Shown: positions 53,622-62,105 of the stretch, one piece after another
Layout: each line of letters starts with the position of its first letter
How positions within the stretch are numbered: position 1 is the stretch's first letter
NCBI GenBank assembly: GCA_035765045.1
Contig: DASTYI010000067.1
Location: 1 to 64,000 of the forward strand
Length of the DNA stretch: 64,000 bases
DNA from: Iamia sp035765045
GTDB taxonomy: Bacteria > Actinomycetota > Acidimicrobiia > Acidimicrobiales > Iamiaceae
Direction of reading: 5' to 3'
The notes under the pieces: model-generated
The model's input: the letters and a program-made list of their open reading frames with translations, nothing else
What the model was told of the DNA's origin: nothing
The model's database searches: none
Made by a program: the position numbers and the translations under genes

Positions 53622-54716
53622 ATGACGACCCGGGTCAAGAGGGGGAGGGTGGTGCTGCTGGCACTGCTCCTCGCGGTGCTGGCGGCCTGCGGGGGCGACG
53701 ACTCCGACGAGGGCGGGGCGGCGTCGACCGACCCCCCCGGCTCGACCAAGCCGACCGACACCGAGGGTGCGTACGCCCCGCAGCCGCTCGACGAGCCGGC
53801 GACGCTCACCTTCTCCACCTCGGGTCCCTTCGAGTTCATCTTCCCGGTGCACCTGGCCATCGAGAAGGGCGAGTTCGCCAAGGAGGGCCTCACCGTCGAG
53901 ATCGTCACCGTCCCGGCCAACGCCCAGCTGGCGGGGCTGGCGGGCGGCGAGGCCGACATCGTCGGGATCGGCGCCTCGGCGGCGGCGATGAACGCCATCG
54001 ACCAGGGCATCGAGCTCAGCTTCTTCCAGAACACCCACGACGCCCCGAGCGAGGGCACCACCGAGGGCATCTGGGTGCGCAAGGAGCTGCTCGACGACGA
54101 CGGCGCGCTCGACCCCGACAAGGTCGACGGGATGAAGGTCGTCCTCGGCACCCAGGGCCTGGCCAGCCCGACCATCTACGTCGCCCGCGAGATGGTCGAG
54201 GACGTGGGCCGGTCGATCGACGACATCGAGGTCACCGTGCTCGAGCCCAACGCCGACTCGCTGGTCGCCCTCGAGAACGGGGCCGTCGACGCCGCCCACC
54301 TCCTCAGCCCGTTCTCCGACGACCCGGCGCTGGAGGACTGCTGTGCCCTCGTCCACGAGACGGTCGCCGCCGGCAAGTACGCCGCCCTGAGGTCCGACCT
54401 CGAGGACCGGCCCGAGGTCTACGAGGCCTTCACCCGGGCCCTGATCCGGACCCAGCGCGGCTACCTCCAGGGCAACTACCACCAGGACGCCGACGTCGCC
54501 GCCATCCTCGCCGAGTTCACCGGTGCGCCGATCGAGACCGTCGAGGCCGCCCAGACCTGGTACGGCTTCGGTGACGAGGCCCGCAACGACGACGAGCTCG
54601 TCATCGCCCTCCAGGAGATGTGGTTGGACTTCGGCGAGATCCTCTCCTACACCGAGCCCCTCGCCATCGAGGACATGAGCACCCAGGCCATCGTCGACGC
54701 GGTGAACGGCTCGTGA
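53622..54716 (+). CDS. nitrate/taurine-type ABC substrate-binding lipoprotein
   Basis: 364 aa. A lipoprotein signal ends with VLAACGG (Cys23), then a Gly/Ser/Asp linker. The NMT1/SsuA-like domain includes TFSTSGPFEFIFPVHLAIEK, typical for receptors of sulfonates, thiamine precursors or aromatic acids. An AGGAGG precedes the ATG. It overlaps the ATPase gene by 4 nt. Confidence 0.88.
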   Translation: MTTRVKRGRVVLLALLLAVLAACGGDDSDEGGAASTDPPGSTKPTDTEGAYAPQPLDEPATLTFSTSGPFEFIFPVHLAIEKGEFAKEGLTVEIVTVPANAQLAGLAGGEADIVGIGASAAAMNAIDQGIELSFFQNTHDAPSEGTTEGIWVRKELLDDDGALDPDKVDGMKVVLGTQGLASPTIYVAREMVEDVGRSIDDIEVTVLEPNADSLVALENGAVDAAHLLSPFSDDPALEDCCALVHETVAAGKYAALRSDLEDRPEVYEAFTRALIRTQRGYLQGNYHQDADVAAILAEFTGAPIETVEAAQTWYGFGDEARNDDELVIALQEMWLDFGEILSYTEPLAIEDMSTQAIVDAVNGS

Positions 54717-55576
54717 TCCGACCGTCGGCCCGCCGGGTCCCGCCGCCGGGCGACGACCGGGTCAGCGACGCCGAGGCGCCGCGGATCGTGGCCCGCGCCG
54801 TGGAGCGCCGCTTCGACGACGGGCGGGCCGTCGTCTCCGCCCTCGGACCGCTCGACCTGGAGGTGGGCGAGGGCGAGTTCGTCAGCGTGGTGGGACCCTC
54901 CGGCTGCGGCAAGAGCACGCTCCTGCGCATCATCGCCGGCCTGATCGCCCCCTCGTCGGGCGAGATCGAGATCGGGCGGAACGACCCGGACCGGACGCTG
55001 ATGGCCATGGTGTTCCAGGACCACAGCGTGTACCCCTGGAAGACGGTCGAGCGCAACGTCCGCTTCGGGCTCGACGTCGAGCGGCGGGGCTCCCGGGCCG
55101 AACGGGACCGGCTGGTGGCCGAGTACCTCGAGCGGCTCGGGCTGTCGGCCTTCGCCCGGGCCTACCCGCAGACCCTCTCGGGCGGGATGCGCCAGCGGGT
55201 CGCCATCGCCCGGGCCCTCGTGCTCCAGCCCGAGCTGCTGTTGATGGACGAGCCCTTCGCCTCCCTCGATGCCCAGCTGAAGCGCTTGATGCAGGACGAC
55301 CTGGCCGCCCTCTGGGAGAACGAGCGGAGGACGATGGTCTTCGTCACCCACAGCATCGACGAGGCGATCTACCTGAGCGATCGGGTCGTGGTGATGTCGG
55401 CCCGGCCAGGGCGCATCTGCGCCGACTTCGCCGTCCCCTTCGCCCGGCCCCGCAGCCACGAGATCCGGGCCGAGCCGGAGTTCGCCGCCCTCCAGCAGGA
55501 GATCTGGGAGGTCCTGCGTGACGAGGTCGACCGGCACCTCCAGCAGAGCGAGGCGGTGCACCGTGGCGCAGCCTGA
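54713..55576 (+). CDS. nitrate/taurine-type ABC ATPase
   Basis: 287 aa. Walker A GPSGCGKST, signature LSGGMRQRVAIARAL, Walker B LLMDEPFASLD, and the typical H-loop VTHSIDEA. It forms the import complex with the binding protein and permease next to it. A 20-residue N-terminal extension precedes the domain. It overlaps the permease gene by 14 nt. Confidence 0.93.
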   Translation: MIRPSARRVPPPGDDRVSDAEAPRIVARAVERRFDDGRAVVSALGPLDLEVGEGEFVSVVGPSGCGKSTLLRIIAGLIAPSSGEIEIGRNDPDRTLMAMVFQDHSVYPWKTVERNVRFGLDVERRGSRAERDRLVAEYLERLGLSAFARAYPQTLSGGMRQRVAIARALVLQPELLLMDEPFASLDAQLKRLMQDDLAALWENERRTMVFVTHSIDEAIYLSDRVVVMSARPGRICADFAVPFARPRSHEIRAEPEFAALQQEIWEVLRDEVDRHLQQSEAVHRGAA

Positions 55577-56477
55577 GCCCTTGGTGTCCGAGGGGCCCGA
55601 CGTCGCCGGCGGGGGCGGCGCCGGCACCGGCGACGCGCGGCCGGTGCTGGGCATCGCCCGGTCCTCGGTCGTGCGGCGGCCGACCCCGCAGGAGGTCGAC
55701 CCCCTCCGGTTCCGCCGCCGGCGGCGGCGCATCGACCGGACGCTCGGCATCGGCCTGCCGATCGTGCTGACCGCCCTCTGGCAGGTGTGCAGCGACCTCG
55801 GCTGGTCCGACTCCCGCTTCTTCCCACCTCCGTCGCGCATCTGGACCGCGGGCGTCGACCTGGTCGAGAGCGGCCGGCTCCAGAGCGACCTCTGGGTCAG
55901 CTCGCGCCGGGTGCTGCTCGGGTTCTCGATCGGCACGGTCACCGGCGTGGCCGCCGCCGTGGTGCTCCAGGCCTCACGCCTGGTGCGCGCCGCGGTCGAG
56001 CCGCTCACCTACGCGCTGTGGACCGTCCCCAAGCTGGCGCTCCTGCCCATGCTCCTGCTCGTGTTCGGCATCGGGGAGACGCCGATCGTGATCCTGATCG
56101 TGATCAACTGCTTCTTCCTCGTGTTCATCCCCACGCTGGCCGCCATGACGAGCATCCCGCTCGCCTACCGGGAGGTCGCCGAGTCGGTCAGGGCCTCGCG
56201 CTGGCAGGTGTTCCACCACGTGGTGTTCCCGTGCGCGTTGCCCCACATCTTCGTGGCCCTCCGCCTGACCGCCGGGGCGTCGATCCTCGTGCTCGTGGCC
56301 GTCGAGTTCGTGCAGAGCCAGTCCGGGCTCGGCTACCTGATCTGGAACTCGTGGTCGCTGTTCCTCGCCGACCGCATGTACGTCGGCATCGTCGTCGTGG
56401 CCGTGGCCGGCGCGCTGTTCACCATGCTCGTGTCCGCCGTCGGCCGCCGCCTCACCCGCTGGGCCCCCGAGGGCTGA
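55563..56477 (+). CDS. nitrate/taurine-type ABC permease
   Basis: 304 aa. A 55-residue N-terminal cytoplasmic extension rich in Arg precedes about six helices. The EAA-like loop is EVAESVRASRWQVFHHVVFP (AYREVAESVRA). GTG at 55563. Together with 53622 and 54713 it makes a complete uptake system. Confidence 0.9.
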   Translation: MAQPEPLVSEGPDVAGGGGAGTGDARPVLGIARSSVVRRPTPQEVDPLRFRRRRRRIDRTLGIGLPIVLTALWQVCSDLGWSDSRFFPPPSRIWTAGVDLVESGRLQSDLWVSSRRVLLGFSIGTVTGVAAAVVLQASRLVRAAVEPLTYALWTVPKLALLPMLLLVFGIGETPIVILIVINCFFLVFIPTLAAMTSIPLAYREVAESVRASRWQVFHHVVFPCALPHIFVALRLTAGASILVLVAVEFVQSQSGLGYLIWNSWSLFLADRMYVGIVVVAVAGALFTMLVSAVGRRLTRWAPEG

Positions 56478-56578
56478 CGCCCCCTGGCCCGCTCTCCGGC
56501 ACCCAGGGCGGGCTGATGCGCCCCAGGCCACCCGGTAGCCTCTGCCGGCCGGGGTCTCCACCCAGACCACCCAACCCC

Positions 56579-56652
56579 GGGGACGTAGCTCAGCTGGCTA
56601 GAGCACCTGCTTTGCAAGCAGGGGGTCGTGGGTTCGAGTCCCATCGTCTCCA
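56579..56652 (+). tRNA. tRNA-Ala (anticodon TGC)
   Basis: 74-nt cloverleaf. Acceptor arms GGGGACG / CGTCTCC pair with one G-T wobble, discriminator A. The anticodon arm CCTGC-TTTGCAA-GCAGG gives anticodon TGC. T arm includes GGTTCGAGTCC. A lower-GC toxin-antitoxin pair begins 108 bp downstream. Confidence 0.97.
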
Positions 56653-56760
56653 CTAGGAACCCCCTGGTCAGGGCGTTCCGGCTGTCCCCGTGTCGGTCGC
56701 TCGGGAGCTGACGTACCCTCCGGGCCAGGGCGGCGGTGATCCTCTACGACGTCAGGCAGC

Positions 56761-57294
56761 TCAGCCGGTGAGGAAGTCGAAGCGGTGGGCCTCGCCCCGC
56801 AGCTCCAGCTCCTCCTCGATCACCTGACGCGCCTGGGCGCGGACCTCCTGAGTGGAGATGCTGAGGTCCGCGGCGAGACGTCCCAGCATGCCGGTGGCCT
56901 TCTCCAGGTTCTTGCGGTCGAGTCGCGGCGACGGCAGGAACACGATCGACGGGCCGTTCTCGGTGATCATCCTTCGCACCTCCGGGAGGTACGCGAGGAG
57001 CTGACCCCACTCTCGAATCGGGTCCTCGATGGGACGCCGCCAGGTGATCACGGTCAAGTCCGTGCGCGACAGCGCCCACAGCTCTTCGATCTGCTCGGAC
57101 TGGTGCCAGTCCCGGGTCACGAGGGCGTCGAAGCCCGCCTCTTGAGCACGGAGGTACAGGTACCAGTCGGGTGTCTGCGAGCCGGTGAGCTGCCGGTCGA
57201 ACGAACGGAGGGAGACGACCTCGACAGTGGCGTCGATGCTCTCGGGACGGAAGCCCGGCGGCGATGGGTAACCCTCGTCGAGCAGGATCCGCAT
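56761..57294 (-). CDS. PIN-like (DUF5615-type) toxin candidate
   Basis: 177 aa. It starts MRILLDEGYP, with Asp at residue 6 as in PIN-like nucleases of this group, and contains VTRDWHQ at about 60. The second half is helical with charged residues. It follows a DUF433-like antitoxin gene on the same strand (12 nt gap), the usual toxin-antitoxin layout. Composition is less GC-rich than neighbours, with codons such as TCT, TCG and AGG less biased, which suggests transfer. Confidence 0.65.
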   Translation of the reverse strand: MRILLDEGYPSPPGFRPESIDATVEVVSLRSFDRQLTGSQTPDWYLYLRAQEAGFDALVTRDWHQSEQIEELWALSRTDLTVITWRRPIEDPIREWGQLLAYLPEVRRMITENGPSIVFLPSPRLDRKNLEKATGMLGRLAADLSISTQEVRAQARQVIEEELELRGEAHRFDFLTG

Positions 57295-57306
57295 GGGTCT
57301 GACGAG

Positions 57307-57996
57307 CTACGCCGCTCGGAGGCGGGCCTCGAGCCTCAGAGCGTCCTCGATGGCTTCCGTTGGAAGGAAGTCGTAGAGAACGTGGATGGCCTCGGCATCG
57401 AGGCCCCGTTCGACGCTCAACGCGTGGACCGTCGCACTCGGCACGCGGGAGCCTTCGATGCAGGGTTCGCCTCCGAGCACCCACGGCGAGATGAAGGTGT
57501 GGGTGGAGGGGTGAACCAGGCTCGGCCCCCACAGGTCACCCTGAGAGACGCCCTCGATCGGTTCCGCCAGCTCAAAGGCGTCGAGGAGCTCGATGACGGC
57601 GTCGAAGCCCTGCTGGCCGGTGAAGCGATCGACCTCATCGTGGCCGATCAGGAAGATGCGGCCGTCGCTGTGGATCTTGGGATCGATGTCGCTCGTCGCG
57701 AGCATCTCCCTCACGTGCCGCACGCGTTCGGCCGCCGAGCCTCGGTCCATGTGCTTGCTGCGGAGCCAGGCCATCAGTCGGGCGTACACGATGTCGCGAT
57801 ATGACCATCCGCGGGGTTTGGCGGCGAACCAATCCGGCACGAGCACCCCCGCCGTCGCCCAGTCGTGCAAGGTGCGGGCCGGCACGGCGGAGAGCTGATG
57901 AGCCCGCTCGGCGCTGTAGCGGCCACGCGGGTGCCGCAGGGCGCGCAGCACCAGGGCGCGGTCCCCCGGGGTGAGGGCTGGGCTCGTCTGGGGCAC
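57307..57996 (-). CDS. DUF433-like antitoxin with N-terminal HTH
   Basis: 229 aa. The N-terminal 70 residues look like a MerR-type helix-turn-helix (YSAERAHQLSAVPARTLHDW). The C-terminal 60 residues match DUF433 (SPWVLGGEPCIEGSRVPSA, then LYDFLPTEAIEDALRLE). DUF433 proteins pair with PIN-like toxins of the DUF5615 group. GTG 57996 has a GATACT -10 element 7 nt upstream, suggesting a leaderless transcript. Lower GC than its surroundings. Confidence 0.7.
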   Translation of the reverse strand: MPQTSPALTPGDRALVLRALRHPRGRYSAERAHQLSAVPARTLHDWATAGVLVPDWFAAKPRGWSYRDIVYARLMAWLRSKHMDRGSAAERVRHVREMLATSDIDPKIHSDGRIFLIGHDEVDRFTGQQGFDAVIELLDAFELAEPIEGVSQGDLWGPSLVHPSTHTFISPWVLGGEPCIEGSRVPSATVHALSVERGLDAEAIHVLYDFLPTEAIEDALRLEARLRAA

Positions 57997-58003
57997 GGGC
58001 GTC

Positions 58004-58009
58004 AGTATC
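58004..58009 (-). promoter_or_regulatory. -10 element (GATACT) of the toxin-antitoxin pair
   Basis: On the minus strand GATACT lies 7 nt upstream of GTG 57996 with no Shine-Dalgarno. The 203-bp region from here to 58199 has no other gene. Confidence 0.4.
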
Positions 58010-58199
58010 GCAGCGCATCGTCGGGGGTCGCCGGTTCCTGTCGTGACCTCCCGATGAGGGCGAGCGTCGCGGCGGCGAGACCGAACGTCCGAGCACAGCT
58101 GCTGCCCTCGTTCCCGACCGGCGACCTTGGCATCCGATCCGTCTGCACCAGATCGGCGAAAAAGTGTGCGGGGGCGGGCGGTGGGCGCGTCACAGGGAC

Positions 58200-59264
58200 A
58201 TGAGCACGCACACCACCACCGTCAACCATCCCTCGATCGCCCGGCGGGTGGGGCTGCTGGCCCTGGGCCTGCTGGTCGTCCTGACCGGGATCGGCCTCGG
58301 TGCCACCCCCGCCTCGGCGACGGCCCCGACCAAGCCGGTGAAGATCTTCGCCATCGGCTACGACGACTTCGTCCGCGTCTACTGGGCCCCGCCGACCCAC
58401 GGTGACCCCGTCACCAGCTACCGCATCGAGCGGTTCGTCCAGGGCCAGGACCAGCCCCAGAAGGCGTGGACCCAGAGCACCACGGCCCCGCTGGTCGACA
58501 CGACCGCCGTCGACGGCGTCACCTACGTCTACCGGGTCCGGGCTTCGAACGCCGACGGCCACAGCCCCTGGGGTGACGACAACGTCGCCTGGATCGACGA
58601 GTTCCACACCGAGCACTCCCGGTTCGGCACCGACGTCGGCGCCTTCGTGACCCGGCAGTACCAGGACTTCCTCGGTCGCAACCCCGGCGTCGGCGAGAAG
58701 CAGACCGCCGTCCTCAACATCACCAACGGCACGTGGTCGACCGGAACGCTGATCGCCAACCTCGTCAACAAGCCCGAGCGGGCCCACCGCCACCAGGTCA
58801 TCCGGCTCTACAACGCCTACTTCAACCGCACCGCCGACCACGGTGGGCTGGTGTTCTGGAGCGACCAGATCACCGAGCACGGCAAGAGCATCAACACGGT
58901 GTCGAGCAGCTTCGCCGGCTCGGCCGAGTTCGACCAGATGTACGGCGACCTGACCAACGCCCAGTACGTCACGCTCGTCTACCAGAACGTCCTCGGGCGC
59001 ACGCCCAAGCCGGCCGACCTCGCCTACTGGAAGGGCCGGCTCGACGCCAAGGAGATCAGCCGGGGCCGGATGATGACCCTCTTCTCCGAGTCGGCCGAGT
59101 TCAAGGTGCTCAGCCGGGGCCGGGTCCTCGCCGCCGACGTCCACGACGCCATGCTCGGCAGCACCATCCAGCCGGCGACGCTGGCCACCTGGGGCCGCCA
59201 CATCCAGGGCGGCGGGAACGCCGGGGACTACGGGACGGCGGTGATGCTGCTCAACGCCTACTGA
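58200..59264 (+). CDS. secreted FN3-DUF4214 protein
   Basis: 354 aa. A signal peptide (about 8-41, ending ASA) is followed by a fibronectin type III domain (about 44-130: VRVYWAPPTHGDPVTSYRIE and YVYRVRASNADGHSPWG). Two or three DUF4214 units span about 145-350 (DFLGRNPGVGEK, AYFNRTADHGGLVFW, NVLGRTPKPADLAYWKG). No catalytic motif. It is the third secreted DUF4214 protein of the window. A strong hairpin follows the stop. Confidence 0.85.
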   Translation: MSTHTTTVNHPSIARRVGLLALGLLVVLTGIGLGATPASATAPTKPVKIFAIGYDDFVRVYWAPPTHGDPVTSYRIERFVQGQDQPQKAWTQSTTAPLVDTTAVDGVTYVYRVRASNADGHSPWGDDNVAWIDEFHTEHSRFGTDVGAFVTRQYQDFLGRNPGVGEKQTAVLNITNGTWSTGTLIANLVNKPERAHRHQVIRLYNAYFNRTADHGGLVFWSDQITEHGKSINTVSSSFAGSAEFDQMYGDLTNAQYVTLVYQNVLGRTPKPADLAYWKGRLDAKEISRGRMMTLFSESAEFKVLSRGRVLAADVHDAMLGSTIQPATLATWGRHIQGGGNAGDYGTAVMLLNAY

Positions 59265-59280
59265 TCACGTCCCCCTCGGC

Positions 59281-59316
59281 CGATCGAGCCCCTGCCCTCG
59301 GGCGGGGGCTCGGTCG
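59281..59316. terminator. strong hairpin after the FN3-DUF4214 gene
   Basis: A 16-bp stem with two G-T wobbles (59281-59296 with 59301-59316) and a CTCG loop. It ends 3 nt before the TGTCGA element of the next promoter at 59319. Confidence 0.7.
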
Positions 59317-59318
59317 CG

Positions 59319-59348
59319 TGTCGAGGCGGCCGGCCCGGCTCCGACGTC
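59319..59348 (+). promoter_or_regulatory. ECF42-type promoter candidate (TGTCGA-N17-CGACGTC)
   Basis: TGTCGA (59319-59324) and CGAC (59342-59345, in CGACGTC) with a 17-bp spacer. The same pair with the same spacing is at 63543-63572 upstream of the YCII gene. ECF42 sigma factors, known to be linked to YCII/DGPF proteins, use a TGTCGA -35 and a CGA-type -10 as I recall. Confidence 0.5.
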
Positions 59349-59397
59349 CCCGGTGAGCGTCGCCACCGGGCGATGCCGTGACCCGGGAGGTCCCCCG

Positions 59398-60006
59398 ATG
59401 AGCAAGCTCCGCGTCCACTGCTTCACCCTCTCGCTCGACGGCTGCGCCGCCGGGCCCGACCAGTCGCTCGACGCCCCCTTCGGCACCGGCGCCGACGGCC
59501 TGCCCGACTGGCAGTTCGGCGCCACCGGCCTCGACGAGCGCTTCGTCGCCGCCGGGAACGAGAACGTCGGCGCCACGATCATGGGCCGCAACATGTTCGG
59601 GCCGGTCCGGGGCCCGTGGGGCGGCTCCGACTGGACCGGCTGGTGGGGCGAGGATCCGCCCTACCACCACGACGTCTTCGTCCTGACCCACCACGCCCAC
59701 GACCCGATCCCGATGGCTGGCGGCACCACCTTCCACTTCGTGACCGACGGGATCGAGGCCGCCCTCGACCGGGCCCGGACGGCCGCCGGCGGGCGCGACG
59801 TGCGGGTCGGCGGCGGCGCCTCGGTCGTGCGGCAGTACCTCGCCGCCGGGCTGGTCGACGAGCTCCACCTCGCCATCCGGCCGGTGCTGGTGGGGACCGG
59901 CGAGCGGCTCTTCGCCGACGGCGTGGTGCCGGCCGGCTACGCCGTGACCGAGCTGGTCGCCGGCGAGGCCGACGTCGTCCACGCCCGGGTCATCCGCACG
60001 CCCTGA
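59398..60006 (+). CDS. RibD C-terminal/dihydrofolate reductase-like protein
   Basis: 202 aa. Dihydrofolate-reductase fold of the RibD_C type (LSLDGCAAG near the N-terminus; TIMGRNMFGPVRGPW; a late VRVGGGASVVRQYLAAGLVD). These reductases use NADPH; the substrate of stand-alone members is unknown. GGGAGG precedes the ATG. A promoter shared with the YCII gene suggests the same sigma factor controls both. It overlaps the convergent kinase-like gene by 17 nt. Confidence 0.85.
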   Translation: MSKLRVHCFTLSLDGCAAGPDQSLDAPFGTGADGLPDWQFGATGLDERFVAAGNENVGATIMGRNMFGPVRGPWGGSDWTGWWGEDPPYHHDVFVLTHHAHDPIPMAGGTTFHFVTDGIEAALDRARTAAGGRDVRVGGGASVVRQYLAAGLVDELHLAIRPVLVGTGERLFADGVVPAGYAVTELVAGEADVVHARVIRTP

Positions 60007-60565
60007 CGTGGGTGAGGATGCGGGTGGCGGCGTCGAGCGGTGAGAGGTGGGTGACGTCGAGGTCGAGGAGGTGGGGGCTGGCGGGGCGCACGAGGGTGCG
60101 GGCGGCGACGTCGGCCATCACGCCGTCGGGGTCGACCCACTTGAGGTGGGCGGCCCGGTCGACGCCGACCACCCGGCGGCGGTGCTCGGCCTCGTCGGCG
60201 CAGTGGAGGACGACCGGCACGTAGGTGCTCGCCCGGGCCTCGGCGAGGGCCTGGAGCCGGGGGATCGAGTCCGAGGCCGTGCCGTCGACGACGTAGTTGG
60301 TGAAGACGTACGACCAGCCCGGCGGGGCGAGCGCCTCGACGGCGGCGAGGAGGTGGGCCCGGGCGGCGCCGACGTGGGACCACACGGCGGGGTCGAGCGA
60401 CCGGGTCGGGTCGACGTCGAGGGCGGCGAGGAAGGGCTTCGACGTCAGGTGGTTGTCGACCAGGACGAAGCGGTGCTCGTCGCGGGGGACGAGGTCGACC
60501 AGGGCGGCGCCGACGGTCCGCTTGCCGGTGCCCGGGTACCCGAGCAGGTGGACGACGGCGGGCAC
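59990..60565 (-). CDS. P-loop NTPase/kinase-like protein
   Basis: 191 aa. Walker A GYPGTGKRT (residues 9-17) and a lid-type Arg region (EHRRRVVGVDR) suggest a small-molecule kinase of the AAA_33/zeta-like class. The substrate is unknown. GTG 60565 is 1 nt after the stop of the SRPBCC gene. Its 3' end overlaps the RibD-like gene on the opposite strand by 17 nt. Confidence 0.75.
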   Translation of the reverse strand: MPAVVHLLGYPGTGKRTVGAALVDLVPRDEHRFVLVDNHLTSKPFLAALDVDPTRSLDPAVWSHVGAARAHLLAAVEALAPPGWSYVFTNYVVDGTASDSIPRLQALAEARASTYVPVVLHCADEAEHRRRVVGVDRAAHLKWVDPDGVMADVAARTLVRPASPHLLDLDVTHLSPLDAATRILTHVRACG

Positions 60566-60566
60566 G

Positions 60567-61046
60567 TCAGCCCCGCGGGTAGCCCCGGCGGACGGTGCGG
60601 TCGAGGATGCCGAGGGTGGCGCGCAGCGCCGTCTCGGGGATGACGGGGAAGATGGCTGCCTCGCGCCACTGGGGGTCGATGTTCGACCAGTCGTAGAACG
60701 ACGTGACGACGGTGCCGTGCTCGCCCGGTTCGAGCCGGTAGCCGTAGACGTGGCCGATCGGCGGCTTGATCTGGCCGAGGATCGTCCACGAGATCAGGGC
60801 GTCGGGCTCGAAGTCCTCGATCGTGACGGTGACGTCGTACCTGCCCAGCGGGAAGTCGTTGAGCGCCTCCCGGTCCATGTGGACGACGAAGCTGTCGCCC
60901 GCCGCCGTGACCGGCTCGCCCTCGGCCGACTGGAGCATCCCCGAGCTGTCGATGGCCACGTGGCCCTGCGGGTCGCACAGCACGGCGAAGATCGCCGCCG
61001 GCTCCGCGTCGATCACCCGTTGGACCTCCATGCGCTCCTCGCTCAT
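60567..61046 (-). CDS. SRPBCC (START-like) ligand-binding protein
   Basis: 159 aa. The beta-alpha-beta START-like fold (VQRVIDAEPAAIFAVLCDP at the N-terminus, VTSFYDWSNIDPQWR and a long C-terminal helix) is typical of the polyketide cyclase/SRPBCC family that binds hydrophobic ligands. No catalytic residue is evident. Start ATG 61046. Confidence 0.8.
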   Translation of the reverse strand: MSEERMEVQRVIDAEPAAIFAVLCDPQGHVAIDSSGMLQSAEGEPVTAAGDSFVVHMDREALNDFPLGRYDVTVTIEDFEPDALISWTILGQIKPPIGHVYGYRLEPGEHGTVVTSFYDWSNIDPQWREAAIFPVIPETALRATLGILDRTVRRGYPRG

Positions 61047-61136
61047 GGGGGCATCCTCGCAGGCGCGGACCCGGCGCGTGCCGGTCGCCGGGTGGCCCCT
61101 GCCGCGCCACCCGGGCCGGTGCCGCATGATGGGGCC

Positions 61137-62105
61137 GTGCACCCGACGTCGCTGACCGAGGAGGCCGTCGTGGCCCGGATCCGGCCCCGCCGCCGGATCA
61201 CGGGGATGTCGGCCGTCCTCCTGCCCTTCACCGCCGACGGCGAGATCGAGTGGCCGGCGGTCGAGGCCCACATCGCCCGCACCCGCGCCGCCGGCCTCAC
61301 CCCGGCGGTCAACATGGACACCGGCTACGTCCAGCTCCTCGACGACGCCACCAAGGCCCGGGTCCTCGACCTGGCCGCGGCGGTCACCGGGGGTGATTTC
61401 GTGGCCGGCGCCCACGTGGCCGACGGCCCCGGCGACCCCTACGACGCGGCGGCCTACGGGGCTGCCGCCGAGGCCATCGCCGCCCGGGGCGGCACGCCGG
61501 TCGTGTTCCCCAGCCACGGACTCAACGCCCTCGACGACGAGGCCTGGGTCCGGGCGCTGGCCGACCTCGGCGCCGGGCTCGACCGCTTCGTCGGCTTCGA
61601 GCTGGGGGCGATGTTCGTCCCCTACGGCCGGATCTACTCGCTCGACGCCTACCGCGGCCTGCTCGGCATCCCGTCCTGCATCGGGGCCAAGCACTCGTCG
61701 CTGAGCCGGGTGCTCGAGTGGGAGCGGCTGGCCCTGCGCGACGAGGTCCGGCCCGACTTCCTCGTCCTCACCGGGAACGACCTGGCCATCGACATGGTGA
61801 TGTACGGCTCGGACTACCTGCTCGGCCTGTCGACCTTCGCCCCCGAGGCCTTCGCCGCCCGCGACCGGATGTGGGCCGACGGCGACCCCCGCTTCCACGA
61901 GCTCAACGACCTCCTCCAGCACCTCGGCCAGATCACCTTCCGGGCCCCGGTGCCGGGCTACCGCCACGACGCGGCGATGTTCTTCGTCCAGCGGGGGTGG
62001 GCCAGCTCGGACGCGACGCCCGAGGGGGCGGTGCGCCGGCCCGACTCCGACCGCGACCTGCTGGCCGACGTGCGGGCCCGGCTCGACGCCTGGGACCTCC
62101 GGTGA
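61137..62105 (+). CDS. dihydrodipicolinate synthase family aldolase/lyase
   Basis: 322 aa, a DapA-like TIM barrel. The Schiff-base Lys lies in IPSCIGAKHSSL, and the Tyr of the GTGYVQL-type segment (NMDTGYVQLL) is in the expected place. It is more distant from true DapA, so a sugar acid or hydroxy-acid aldolase is likely. CATGAT lies 6 nt before the GTG start, so the mRNA may be leaderless. It overlaps the OYE gene by 4 nt. Confidence 0.85.
   Translation: MHPTSLTEEAVVARIRPRRRITGMSAVLLPFTADGEIEWPAVEAHIARTRAAGLTPAVNMDTGYVQLLDDATKARVLDLAAAVTGGDFVAGAHVADGPGDPYDAAAYGAAAEAIAARGGTPVVFPSHGLNALDDEAWVRALADLGAGLDRFVGFELGAMFVPYGRIYSLDAYRGLLGIPSCIGAKHSSLSRVLEWERLALRDEVRPDFLVLTGNDLAIDMVMYGSDYLLGLSTFAPEAFAARDRMWADGDPRFHELNDLLQHLGQITFRAPVPGYRHDAAMFFVQRGWASSDATPEGAVRRPDSDRDLLADVRARLDAWDLR

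Noticed and set aside
57997..58199. Small gene between the antitoxin and the FN3-DUF4214 gene
   Set aside because: No ORF with a start signal and coding-like composition; treated as a promoter region.
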